DNA from: Cycas panzhihuaensis
Taxonomy: Eukaryota; Cycadophyta
DNA: 64,000 bases
Direction: 5' to 3'
Assembly (NCBI GenBank): GCA_023213395.1
Contig: CM041465.1
Span: forward strand, 53,203,741 to 53,267,740
Within the stretch, counting starts at the first letter, position 1. Every line of letters begins with the position of its first letter. A model generated the notes under the pieces. The model saw only the letters and a program-made list of their open reading frames with translations. It searched no databases and had not been told where the DNA came from. Of the stretch, positions 1 to 9,260 are shown one piece after another. The translations under genes and the position numbers were made by a program.

Positions 1-1620
1 CAGCTGCACCCTCGTGGCTGTTGAACTTAATTATTCCCTCGTCGAGAAGGAATGTCTCTCCTTGGTCTACGTGACCAAGAAGTTCTGGCATTACTTGCTC
101 AGTAATACCACCAAGGTAATCGTCCAATCTGATCCCTTGCGATATTTGCTTACTCATTCAGACCTCACGGGTAGGGCAGGTCTTTGGACTATCCTACTTC
201 AAGAGTTTGACCTCCAAATCATTAATAGGAAGTCGAAGAAGGAAATGATAGTGGCAGAGCAGCTAGTCAATGCCCCCATTCCTAGCACATCCCATGTTTC
301 CATTGGTGACTCTCTCCCTGATGAGTCTATCCTGACCGTCCAGGGCATCTCTCCTCATCCGCTCACTGATAGCGAGTGGTATGGCAACATTGTGTGGTAT
401 CTTACTTAGTAGGAATATTGCCCTAAAGCCAACAACAAAGTTAGATCGCGCATCTATGCCACTGCCAGACAATGCTTCCTCGTAGACGAAGTATTATACA
501 AGAGATCCTTCGATGGGATCCTTCTTGCTGCGTCGCTTCAGATGAAGCAGATCAAATACTCCGTGAATGCCATCATGGAATTTGTGGGGGCTACTTTGGG
601 GACCAATCCATGGCCCAAAGGATCCTCCATATGGGCTATTATTGGCCATCCCTTTTCAAGGACACCCATGCCTACACTTTGAGATGTCGACGGTGCCAAG
701 AGCATACCAACATCTCTCATGTGTCTTCCGAGGCCCTTCACCCTATTATATCTCCATGGCCCTTTTCTCAATGGGGTTTAGATCTCATTGGTGCCATATC
801 ACCACCTTCTTTGGCACATCACAAGTACATCTTAACTGCCATAGAGTATTTCACCAAATGGGCAGAGGCAATCCCTCTATCCACTATGCCTAGTAAGATG
901 ATAATCACCTTCGTCTACCAACACATCATTTGCCGTTTCGGGGTTCCAGATGTCTTGATCACAGACAATGGAATCCCCTTTTGTAACAAGGAGATGGAGG
1001 AGCTCTCCAAGAAATTCAAGATGTCTCACAAGACCTCATCTCCTTATTACCCCTAAGCAAACGGATAAGTCAAATCATTCAACAAAACCCTTATTAACAT
1101 TTAAAAAAAAACCATTGTACAATCTCAAAGAGATTAGCATCTTCAGCTCCCTTTCGCTCTGTGGGCATATCGTACTTCTATCTGTACAGCTACTAGAATA
1201 ACACCATTTTCCTTGGTCTACAGAATTAAGGTGGTACTCCCACTGGATGTGGAGATCCCCTCTCTATGAGTCTCCCTTAGAGGTCTTATCAATGAAGAGT
1301 CTATCTGCTAGGCTCATCTCATAGATCTCAAGGCTTTAGATGAGAGATGCTTGATGGTTTACCAAGCGAACCTCGCTTCGAAAGCCCGTTCGCAAAGGAC
1401 TCATGATAAGCATCTTTGTGCCCATCCTTTGTGCCTTGGGAACCACGTCCTTAAGTTAGAATACCTCTATAATTGCCTAACCAAATTTAGGCCTAAATAG
1501 GCCAGTCCTTTCATTATTCTTGAGAGCCTTGATAATGATGCTTATAAGATCACCACCTTGGAAGGTCTGGAATTTGAGAAGGCGGTCAATAGAAAATTCC
1601 TCAAGAAATTTTATGCATGA
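1..1620 (+). pseudogene. Tat-type RNase H (C-terminal part) and integrase, copy A
   Basis: Remnant of the 3' end of pol. Residues near 14-300 give the end of the polyprotein RNase H (ELNYSL.EKECLSLV, SDPLRYLLT). A spacer follows with LPDESILTVQ and WYGNIVWYLT, then the integrase zinc-binding region (ECHHGICG near 568, CRRCQEH near 690). The integrase core shows GLDLIGAI with the first Asp, ITDNG with the second, and a YYP-stop-ANG-stop motif where the catalytic Glu should follow; here that residue is Lys. The C-terminal GPF/Y-like module ends at KKFYA and a TGA at 1618-1620. At least six in-frame stops interrupt it. No second RNase H lies between RNase H and integrase, the usual Tat position. 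Confidence 0.85.
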
Positions 1621-1644
1621 TCCTCTTGGCGATCCCTTCACCAC

Positions 1645-1727
1645 GCTCCAAAATGAGCCTAAACTACCATCTTAAGTTTGTTCCTATTCCTCCGAGCCAC
1701 GGGTGGAATGACGACTTAGGATGGCCT
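1645..1727 (+). repeat. Single 85-bp-class hairpin unit after pol, copy A
   Basis: Begins about 25 bp after the integrase stop codon. It is the reverse complement of the unit that is tandemly amplified at 25523-26542. Recognisable blocks are ATGAGCCTAAACTACCATC, CCACGGGTGGAATG and ACTTAGGATGG. The outer blocks are inverted repeats of each other (CCATCTTAAG near 1667 against CTTAGGATGG near 1724), so the unit can fold into a stem of roughly 20 bp with an inner CCAC/GTGG dyad. The equivalent unit follows pol in copy B. Function unknown; an RNA structure or the boundary of the antisense gene are possibilities. Confidence 0.75.
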
Positions 1728-2249
1728 CTTCATCTCCTTCCGGTTCCTCCCGCAGAACCCTTGTTCCTATTTCCTTTGGGACCTTGTCCTTCTATTTGGG
1801 TATACCCTAGTTAGGATGACACTTTAGAGTATCGTTACTCCCCCTCTTGCTCGGTACTTCCTTTGCATATCCTGTTATGCTCCTCTGTGGACATGTGCAT
1901 CGCCCCATTTCCTAACCCCATATATGTCTATCACCTCTACTCATGGTGGTTGTGTATGCTCCTGTTAGGTATATAGCCATGCATGGAAGGAAATATGTGC
2001 ATCACGTAACAAACCATCTATATCATACATAATAAAACACCACATATCAAAATGGGGTACCAATTGCCCCGTCTATATATATACATCAAAATCATATATC
2101 ATGTCATACATATGGTGTGGTACATCCTTTGTGGGAAGCTGGTGTCCTTGCAGGGGGGGTACAATCATATGACTCTATATATATGACTCCTTGGAGGCTC
2201 GTGCTTTCCCCTGTCAAAAAAATCAAATATAATATATATACTCTATCCT
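1728..2249. other. Non-coding spacer of copy A
   Basis: Downstream spacer shared in order and sequence with copy B (about 12064-12689) and, for its first 250 bp, with copy G on the minus strand. It contains short TATATA tracts and no plausible gene. Confidence 0.6.
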
Positions 2250-4087
2250 ATTATTGCCTTGCTCTTGGGGCACCATCTCCTAGTCAGTGTGATCCCTCTC
2301 TTGGGGACCACATCCCTCTGAGGCTCCTCCTAGGCCTCTGTGAGCTCCCTACCTCGCTCCCCTCATCGCCAAGCCTCCTCGGGGTCATCATCACTGTGTG
2401 GGTATAAGTCCTCCTCTAGCTCGACCTCGACGCCATCTGGTCTACCAGCTGATCGTATCAGGCCTGGATACGACCCCTCTCACTCTCCACTCCTCAGAGA
2501 TGCTCCTCTAGGACCGCTACCTAGATATGGCTCTTCATATCCCCTTCGGCTCCTCCCTAAGCCTCTAGAGTCTGCACGTGACTCCGTAGGGCATCCTGCT
2601 CACTCTGAGCCTCGTCCAGTGCTTGCTGCAGCTGTCCCCTGAATGCCACGTGCTCTTGGGACTCTGTAGCCCATATATCCCTTACCCTCACCAATGGGGC
2701 GAACACTGCCATGTGGGCACCCGCCGATCTAGGTGCATCCGCTTCCCCTCTGCATATACCTGAGGGAACATCTCCCTCACTATGGCCTCAACCAGTCGTC
2801 AGATCTCTGCGATACCTATAAACCCACTATATCATGTGTCAATACATATCTGTGCAGATAGCAAATCAAAACTAAACAATATAATGCATCTAGCTATCAA
2901 ATGATGAGGAAGGTGGAGCCTCACTTGCTATGGCCACCGGCTCCTCTGCCTGTGCGATGGCCTCTGCCTCTAGCTCTCCACCAGCTGCTGGTGCCTCCTC
3001 CTCTGGCACCTTCTCTGACACTGTCTCTAGTACTAGAGCCTGTGTCACTCTCTCTGTTGATAGAGCTATCCCCCTGGGTCTCTCCACCATCCTCAACCTC
3101 TGACCTTGTGTCACAGGCCCCCTCGTCTCCTCGATAGTCCCTGATGACCCTGCCTCATCTGCAGCTCGCGATGGGCTGGCCCTATCTCCTCTATGTCCCC
3201 CGTCGCCACCATCATCATCTCGAGGGACAACCCCTACCACTCCTACCTCCGTGTCGCTATCCCATCTCATCAACTGGTAGGGGTTTGGCGTGTAGTCAGT
3301 TATGGTGAGTAAATCCAGTGACGTGGCATCCATAGACCTCCTGACATGTGCCTGGTCCTCTACTCCTCTAAACTGGGTCTGCCACCTATGTACCATGGGA
3401 GCCCAGTCTAGTATGGGGTGTGGTCCCCCTGATGGTGCCACTGCTGTGAAATGGTCAAAGAACCAGCACTATAATAGCGTGTTATATGATAATCCACCCC
3501 TGCTCACCACCATAATAGCATCCAGTTGGGCGACAAGGTTCACCACTATGAGGGTGGCCCAATCTAATCTCTCGCTGGCCTCACACTGGTGCACTGCATC
3601 TATCCCTCCTCCAGGGATGTCCCTATAGTTCTGTTTCTAGGAAACCTAGAATAGAATGCATAGAGTGATCAGCTTCCTCACACGAGGAACCCTAGACATC
3701 ACCATACTCTGTAGAGGCATCCCTCGCCTCTCCCACTTATCCTGGCCTGTAAAGAACGTGGCCACCTCTTAATGGGCTATCTTATTGCTAGGAAATGCTC
3801 CTAGTGTGGCCGGTCTCCCTGTCACTGGCACCCTTAGGATCCGTCAGAGGTCTCTGGGTGTCACTGTGGCGTCCCCTTCCTGGGGCAGATGGAACACATG
3901 TCTCCGCCTATCCTAATGCGATACTATATCCATGAGTAGTCTCTGATCTGATATATACTGAGGTGTCTTCACCACCTTCAACAATCTACATCGCCATAGG
4001 ACTCCTTTGTCCTCTCTGCTCATCATCTCCAAGAAGCTCAATATGGCCATACTAACATTCTTACAGTTCTCCACTGCGGTCACTACC
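2250..4087 (-). pseudogene. Antisense PMD-like gene, copy A
   Basis: Runs opposite to pol. The first exon-like part (about 4087 down to 2890) contains a conserved block similar to the plant mobile domain (aminotransferase-like) family: FHLPQEGDATVTPRDL, then a RILRVPVTGRPA-like block, VPRVRKLITLCILF, and RLDWATLIVVNLVAQLDAI. A long open stretch follows (HPILDWAPMVHRW, DLLTITDYTPNPY, then acidic and Ala/Pro-rich residues). After a gap of about 70 bp that could be an intron, a second block (about 2820-2250) reads as heptad-rich coiled coil (QLQQALDEAQSEQDALRS). Copy B has the same arrangement with changed residues. In-frame stops in the N-terminal half make this copy a pseudogene. The PMD assignment rests on motif similarity read by eye; the exon structure is inferred. 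Confidence 0.6.
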
Positions 4088-4235
4088 TACAAAAAAACAC
4101 CACCCAAACGTGCTAGTCTATGGCCAACACTCACTCCTGGCCTTCCAAGACTCTCCCTCGACATCATTTGGTCCAGACTTAGGGCCCCTCAGGGTCTTCT
4201 TTCCTTTTTTCTAGGACCCTGGCCCTGCACTGTGC

Positions 4236-4261
4236 TAAACTTTAAGGTACCATAGAGTTTA
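4236..4261. repeat. 26-bp palindrome with GGTACC core
   Basis: Imperfect palindrome with arms TAAACT and AGTTTA around a GGTACC core. The copy B counterpart (14731-14758) is nearly perfect. Related AAACT..GGTACC..AGTTT sequence recurs in the U3 region of the LTRs (about 6595-6640 in A, 17145-17200 in B). It lies between the antisense gene and its TATA box, so it would be in that gene's 5' transcribed region. Confidence 0.6.
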
Positions 4262-4284
4262 GGCAGGGCTGGGCGATTGCCCCA

Positions 4285-4316
4285 TGGAAAAGATCGCGAC
4301 ACCGTGATCTTTTCCA
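4285..4316. other. Perfect stem-loop, antisense gene leader, copy A
   Basis: TGGAAAAGATC at 4285-4295 and GATCTTTTCCA at 4306-4316 form an 11-bp perfect stem with a 10-nt loop. A second, C6/G6 stem with a short TAAAA loop follows at about 4330-4345. Copy B keeps a shorter form at 14790-14815 with the same loop sequence. Confidence 0.65.
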
Positions 4317-4755
4317 CGGTGTGAATGCCCCCCCTAAAAGGGGGGATTCCCGGCCCCCAAAAACAAAAAAGTTTTCCTCTGGGTAGGCCCCAACGGGGCC
4401 CACTGGGACCAGGGCTGCCTAATGCCCTGGTGCCGCCCCTCTCTAGGTCTAATTCAGACCATGGGAGGTCACTTCTCACCCTTATGGGGCCTAAAAAGCT
4501 ACAAAAAATTCACAAAAAAAAAATATTAAAATTCAAAACATAAATTTGGGTTGGGTTTAGTAATCCACTTATTGGATCTGGTTGCGTGGTCGCCATCCTG
4601 ATCCTCTAATCACTCTGGCTGCCTCCTCATCCTGATCCAATGGCTGGATGTCTCGCTGCGTGTCTCGGAAGTGGGGTAGCACTCCGCTGCATAAGCGACG
4701 AGCTCTGGATTTTGTACGAGAGCTCATGAAAATGAAATCCTTTTCATTCATTTTT

Positions 4756-4764
4756 CCTTATATA
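4756..4764 (-). promoter_or_regulatory. TATA box of the antisense gene, copy A
   Basis: Minus-strand TATATAAGG followed by AAAA, about 670 bp upstream of the first PMD-like coding block. The same CCTATATAAGGAAAA context is present in copy B (15253-15261). Conservation in both copies suggests the antisense gene has its own RNA polymerase II promoter. Transcription start not determined. Confidence 0.5.
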
Positions 4765-5307
4765 GGCAGGGCTCCCGTTGGGTACTTCTTCCTTTTTCAC
4801 CCTCAAGGCAGCTTTCCAGACCACATTTTTGCCCTAGCTAATATTACTTTCTAGCCCAGCTCCTTTTTTTGTTTCTGTGGCTTCCTTTTGACTCATTTCT
4901 CTTGGTGCATTAATGGCGCCCCAGACAACTCATTTTTACCGAAGCCCCTTTTGTCTTGATTTACGTGTCACTCTCGTGCATGCCTGAGTTTATACTCATT
5001 CAGCTCGATTCGCCACCTTGGACTCATTTTCGCTACCCGTTTTTACTCTTGGCACTCCCATAGGGAGTGTCCCCTCCAGTCGGGCACCCCTTTGTGCTTC
5101 TTTAAGCCTGTTTGGGTGCTTCAGGCCCCCTTTTTTTTTGTCATTTTCTTCCCCATTGGTGGGGTAACATTCCCTGCCTTCGGGTCACCTTATTACTAGG
5201 CCTTTGTACCTCTTTATGGCCACCGTTACTAGCCACACAAGGTCCTCTTCTCGCCTATTTTTTTAATTTCATTTCACTTCTTTCTAGTAGAGAAGTCATT
5301 TCCATTT

Positions 5308-5730
5308 ATGGCTCTTTTCATTTTCACAGATGGCGGAAGCCGTGGTAATCCTGGTCCTTCCGCCGCTGCGTGGATACTCTGTGATTCCTTAGGGTATGAC
5401 TGCCTATGCTTTGGAATCTTCCTTCCTGAGGCAACCAATAATGAAGCTGATTACATGGTCATTATTGAAGCCCTCACCGATGCATGGCGTTTCCATCGCA
5501 GACCCATCATCCTTCTTTGTGACTCCCAAGTGGTAGTGTCTCATCTCACCCAGGTTTATCACGTGCGGTGCCTATGCTTGAGAGCCCTTGCGTCCACCGC
5601 TAGGTCACTTTTAGCTCATTTCTAGTCTATTGATGTTTACCATATCCCATGGGCCCTTAATGCTGAGGTAGACAGCCTCGTTCACCTCATCCTTGAGCAT
5701 TGCCTCCCTCTTCTTAGCGATCACCTTTGA
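5308..5730 (+). pseudogene. Second RNase H (archaeal-type, aRNH), copy A
   Basis: A type I RNase H domain opening with FIFTDGGSRGNPGPSAA. All four catalytic acidic residues can be seen: Asp in FTDGGS, Glu in TNNEADY, Asp in LLCDSQVVVSHL, and Asp in AEVDSL after HIPWALN. RNase H degrades the RNA strand of RNA-DNA hybrids during reverse transcription. The DGGSRGNPG start is the archaeal/plant RNase H type that Tat elements are known to carry as a second RNase H. Its position after integrase and after an antisense gene, about 360 bp before the LTR, is unusual. The first stop is at 5623-5625; the remaining 35 codons, including the last catalytic Asp, lie beyond it. An ATG at 5308 precedes the motif directly, so expression as a separate protein is possible but unproven. 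Confidence 0.8.
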
Positions 5731-6078
5731 GAGACTTGCTTGGCCTGCCCGTTGCCCGAGTCTCTAGTCGTCGTTCTCCCAGCTTACTTGTTTAGTCTAT
5801 TGGGTACCCTCATATTACTCATTACATTTTAGCAATGGGGGCATCCCCCTCTTTCATTTCCTTCATTTACAGGTTGACTTTCAGACGACACAAAGGCAAC
5901 CCCTATGATTGTCCTTGTCTCCATCTCCCTTAGCCATGTGTTCCATCACGGTACTTGTCGATAGCCTTGGTCCATATTCTATTCATAATTTATATATATA
6001 TATGCAAGTACTACTAATAGCTTTTGGTTGTTAGCATTCACCATCACACCACGCTTCTGAGCGGTGAGGCTCTACTAC
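5731..6078 (+). other. Spacer between aRNH and polypurine tract, copy A
   Basis: Non-coding, AT-rich towards the end (TATATATATATATATGC near 5992). Colinear with 16241-16624 in copy B. Confidence 0.6.
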
Positions 6079-6089
6079 CAAGGGGGCAG
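6079..6089 (+). other. Polypurine tract, copy A
   Basis: CAAGGGGGCAG immediately before the 3' LTR; copy B has CAAGGGGGCAA in the same place. It is the expected primer for plus-strand DNA synthesis. Confidence 0.8.
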
Positions 6090-6622
6090 TATTTCCTAGC
6101 TATTGGGAATGGATTTGAGACAAGTTGGCTCAGGTATATACTTCTTACTTTCATCCTCGCTTTCACTTGGTCGAAGTGGCTTAGGGCGTTGTTTGATACA
6201 TGCTTGCCTGTCATTTGTGTGATCGCATTACTTTCTTTCCTTATCACGTTGCTTGTGTCTGCCACATATTATTCAGCCTATAACGACCCACCATGGGGCA
6301 CTCCTCAACGAGTCATACACTCCATATGGCACTCAACTGGCCACAATGCCTCCACAGCTCCTCAAACACCACCATTGGTCACAACCCACTTGTGTTAGCA
6401 TTCCTGTCATTACTTTGAATCCCCTTCCAAGTGTGATAGGACCCCCCCCCCCCCTAGAGACTCATTTTTCTCTTTTGGCCACTTGTCATCCACCTGGGCA
6501 TGAGCTCCTAGTTTGCCTAGCCTTTGCACACCCCTCTATTTGACTCTAGGCCCTATTTCTGCCTTAATTTTGACTTTCAGGTCCACACTGCTACAAACTT
6601 AGCAGTACCATGAAGTTTACCG
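6090..6622 (+). repeat. 3' LTR of copy A, first 533 bp of U3
   Basis: Starts TATTTCCTAGC where copies B, D, F and G begin TGTTTC, so the terminal TG has mutated to TA. It contains AT and C-run tracts (C run near 6439-6453) and the AAACT/GGTACC/AGTTT repeats near the end, then breaks off at a CCGCGG palindrome centre (6620-6625), well before the TATA box found in B. It forms the left arm of an inverted repeat with 6623-7160. Confidence 0.85.
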
Positions 6623-7160
6623 CGGTACCGTGAGGTTTGCTACAGTGCAAGCTTGAAAGTCAAAATTAAGGTAGAAACATGGCCTATAGTCAAAAAGAGG
6701 GGTGTGCAAAGGCTGGGCAAGCTGGGAGCTCATGCCCAGGTGGCTAACAAGTGGCCAAAAGTGAAAAATGAGTCTCTGGGGGGGGGGGGGGGGGGGTCTC
6801 CTATCACACTCAGAAGGGGATTCAAAGTAATGACAAGAATGCTGACACGAGCAGGTCACAACCAACAACGGTGTTTGAGGAGCTGTGGAGGCGTTGTGGG
6901 TAGCCGAGTGCCATATGGGGTGTATGACTCGCTAAGGAGTGCCCCATGGTGGGTCGTCATAAGCTGAATAATATGTGGTAGGCACAAGCAACGTGATCAG
7001 GCAAGAAAGCAATGCGATCACATAAACGACAGGCAAGCATGCATCAAACAATACCCTAAGCCATTTTAACCAAGCGAAAGTGAGGATGAAAGTGAGAAGT
7101 ATATACCTGAGCTTACCTGTGTCAACTTGTCTCAAATCCATTCCTAATAGCTGAGAAACA
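6623..7160 (-). repeat. Inverted copy of the Tat LTR U3 segment
   Basis: Reverse complement of the preceding LTR segment at about 90% identity by eye, including the G run (near 6778-6796) that mirrors the C run of the left arm. Read on the minus strand it begins TGTTTCTCAG at 7160. It is followed at once by gag sequence of copy B rather than by a polypurine tract or ordinary flank. Confidence 0.85.
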
Positions 7161-7595
7161 ACTTCCAACAAACAAATCCAACAAGCTACTCAAGTTGCCC
7201 TCCCTAGGAATGGTAACGCCCAGTCCTCTCAAGCAAGGAAGCCAGATTCCTCACTTGAGAAGAAGTGGTGTTCCATTCATAGGGAGTGTTTCCATGATGA
7301 CTCACGTTGTCATGCTTAGCATCCTAGGGATGCCCCTCAACGTGACTCGTCCCCTAAATAGGCCTCAAGGGCCAACCTAGACCAACCAGTCCACAAGGAT
7401 CTGTTCCCCAAACATGGGGAACGTGATCATAATACTCAGCCCAAAAACAACCGAAACTGGGGAAGATCCTTAAATTCTTGTCCTTCCCATGATAAGGGGA
7501 AGGACGCTTAGAATTTGTCTTCTTCCTTACGTTCCCCTGACTGACATACTCCCTCACCTTCACGGTCCCAAAATAAGGGAAATAAGGTAATACAA
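7161..7595 (+). pseudogene. gag C-terminal remnant, copy B
   Basis: Colinear with D at about 63500-63928. It shows a nucleocapsid-like motif C-x2-H-x4-H-x4-C (WCSIHRECFHDDSRC), a variant of the retroviral zinc knuckle that I read as the nucleic-acid-binding part of Gag. A basic Arg/Ser/Pro-rich tail follows. Several stops, for example after CHA and after SSPK. Reading continues into the protease region without a separate start, as expected for a gag-pol fusion. Confidence 0.7.
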
Positions 7596-8345
7596 GTGCT
7601 TGAGGCCACCCACTTATATGCCCTTACTTGGTCTCAAGCCACTAAAGAGGCAGCTAGTGCCTCTTCTTCAACTCCACACTGTGATCCTCTTCTAGAAACC
7701 TCCCTTTCAGAAGTCCTATTACTTCCCAAGACCATTCCCGTATGTCCTGGTTATTATAATTTTCGAAGGGTGCTTACCCAACCTACTACGAAGGGGAAGC
7801 CTTTCTCTATCATTGATGAGATCCACATTGTCACTATGGGAATGTCCTTGATGGATGTTTTAAGGAGTTGTCCTGAACAATAGACTCTCCTTTTGGAAGC
7901 TTTAGGGTTGAATGACATGCCCATTCACGCTTTGGGTATTAACCAAAGCCATGAGCCTATCATTTCCTTTGACCCTAAAGACCTTCCCCCTGCATGTGAA
8001 AGGGAACGCCAATGGAACTTCCCTTTTACCATCACTATTGACACACCTGATTGTACCCTGAGAAGGACTATTATCAACAATGGTTCTTCTATGAATGCCA
8101 TGCCCTTATGCATTATGAAAGAGCTTGGTATTTCTACCTTGGAACCTATTCCATGGTGATGCCAAGGCTATAACGGTAGCGAAAAGACTCTATTGGGATT
8201 TGTTTCGATCTCGCTTACTCTAAAGGGTAAGACTGTCCTCGTTGACATTGTAGTCCTTGATGTTGACGTTGACTACAATCTTCTCTTAGGTCAACCATGG
8301 CTTGATCAGATGGAAGCTATGTGTTCGACTCGCTGGGGGTAACTT
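7596..8345 (+). pseudogene. Retropepsin-like protease, copy B
   Basis: Aspartic protease of the polyprotein. The active-site block reads INNGSSMNAMP near 8068-8100, where copy G has VVDNGSSVNAM, so the catalytic Asp is replaced by Asn here. The second conserved block is VDYNLLLGQPWL near 8270, the hydrophobic-Gly segment typical of retropepsins. Stops at about 7881, 8157 and 8341. Homologous to the protease region of G (27180-27905, minus). Confidence 0.75.
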
Positions 8346-9260
8346 AAGTTCATCCATGATGGATGGATGAGGGTTATTTCCCATGAACGCCTGCCTGTTA
8401 AACAAATTCATCCTACCAATCAAGTAAGCCATGGCCATATGAAGGGAGACAAAGGCCCTTCTACTCACGCTTCAGCTTGCTCCATCAGCATACCTGATTC
8501 GTCCCATCTTGAAGAAGATCCTATATCTTCTTCTTCTAGTCTTACTTGCTTTGCTCCTATTAGTGTTGGGAGCTACGGGTACCTTACCTTGTTCAGCGAC
8601 GACGAGTCCCATGGTGAGGATAAGGACTTTCCTCACCCAGTTTCTTTCCTCCGCACTTGTAGGAGGCACCCTTCCTATTTTAGGTCCCAACCTAGAACCC
8701 CTTCTATTGGAGAGACTAGTCATCCCCTTATGTCATATGTCATTGCATGCATTGACCCACAAGTCATTGATTCTTCCTCTTCGTCACCCCCTGCAGGTGA
8801 TGGTTTTGAGGAACTTCCTTTTGGTCCTTCTGAGGAGCCCCTTCCTGACTCTCTCTTAGAGTCTTTCGAGGAGATTGGATAGCTTGATGACCAACATGGT
8901 CTCATTGTTCCCACTTTCTCCAGTGCTTCATCTTTTTAAAGTAAGGTCATCCATGGGGTGGATTACTTCGAAGATGATGAAGCCTTACTTGAGCACTTAG
9001 CGAGCTCTGCGCCCAACTTTCCTTCTCCTCACCATAGGCTTGGCCACCAGAAGGCCCCAGTGATTGGGTCCACACTTGTTGACCCAATTCCATCCCCTAT
9101 TCCATCTCTTCCTGTTAACCTTGCCCCTCTCGATTTCGAGGAGGGAAATGCCATGTGCATGGGGGTGACCCATGACATAGTCTTAGCCTTGAGCAAGGTC
9201 ATTAAGGTGGGGGCAGAATGCTCTCCTGATGAGGTAAGGGAATATTCCCTTTTGTTTTAA
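8346..9260 (+). pseudogene. Polyprotein linker between protease and reverse transcriptase, copy B
   Basis: Mostly open, Ser/Pro- and acidic-rich sequence (the 171-residue stretch at 8367-8882 is the longest) with no catalytic motif. It ends in FEEGNAMCMGVTHDIV and a few stops. The position fits the low-complexity linker between protease and reverse transcriptase in long plant gypsy polyproteins. Confidence 0.55.

Larger units (their letters stand above)
1..6622 (+). mobile_element. Tat-type Ty3/gypsy retrotransposon, copy A (3' half)
   Basis: The window opens inside the first RNase H domain of a Ty3/gypsy polyprotein. In order it then holds integrase, a hairpin unit, an antisense PMD-like gene, a second RNase H, a polypurine tract and the first 533 bp of the 3' LTR. 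The same order is repeated in copy B, so the layout belongs to the family and is not a local accident. The 5' part lies outside the window. The 3' LTR stops at a palindrome centre near 6622. Assignment to the Tat/Athila clade rests on the RNase H tail (LTGR..W.ILLQEFDL, then AEQL.DAPIP) and, in copy B, on the reverse transcriptase motif KNAGATYQR. All coding regions are broken. Confidence 0.85.

Noticed and set aside
2901-3628. Plus-strand open frames
   Set aside because: They are shadows of the antisense PMD-like gene; only the minus-strand reading is conserved between copies A and B.
4569-4751. 60-residue minus-strand open frame as the start of the PMD protein
   Set aside because: The copy B counterpart is not kept as protein; it is more likely untranslated leader downstream of the TATA box.
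6044-6398. Open frames on both strands inside the LTR
   Set aside because: They lie within U3 and are mirrored by the inverted LTR arm; they translate repeat sequence, not a gene.
6090-7160. Palindrome as a library or assembly fold-back artefact
   Set aside because: The arms differ at about a tenth of positions and end at different sequences, which a fold-back copy would not show.
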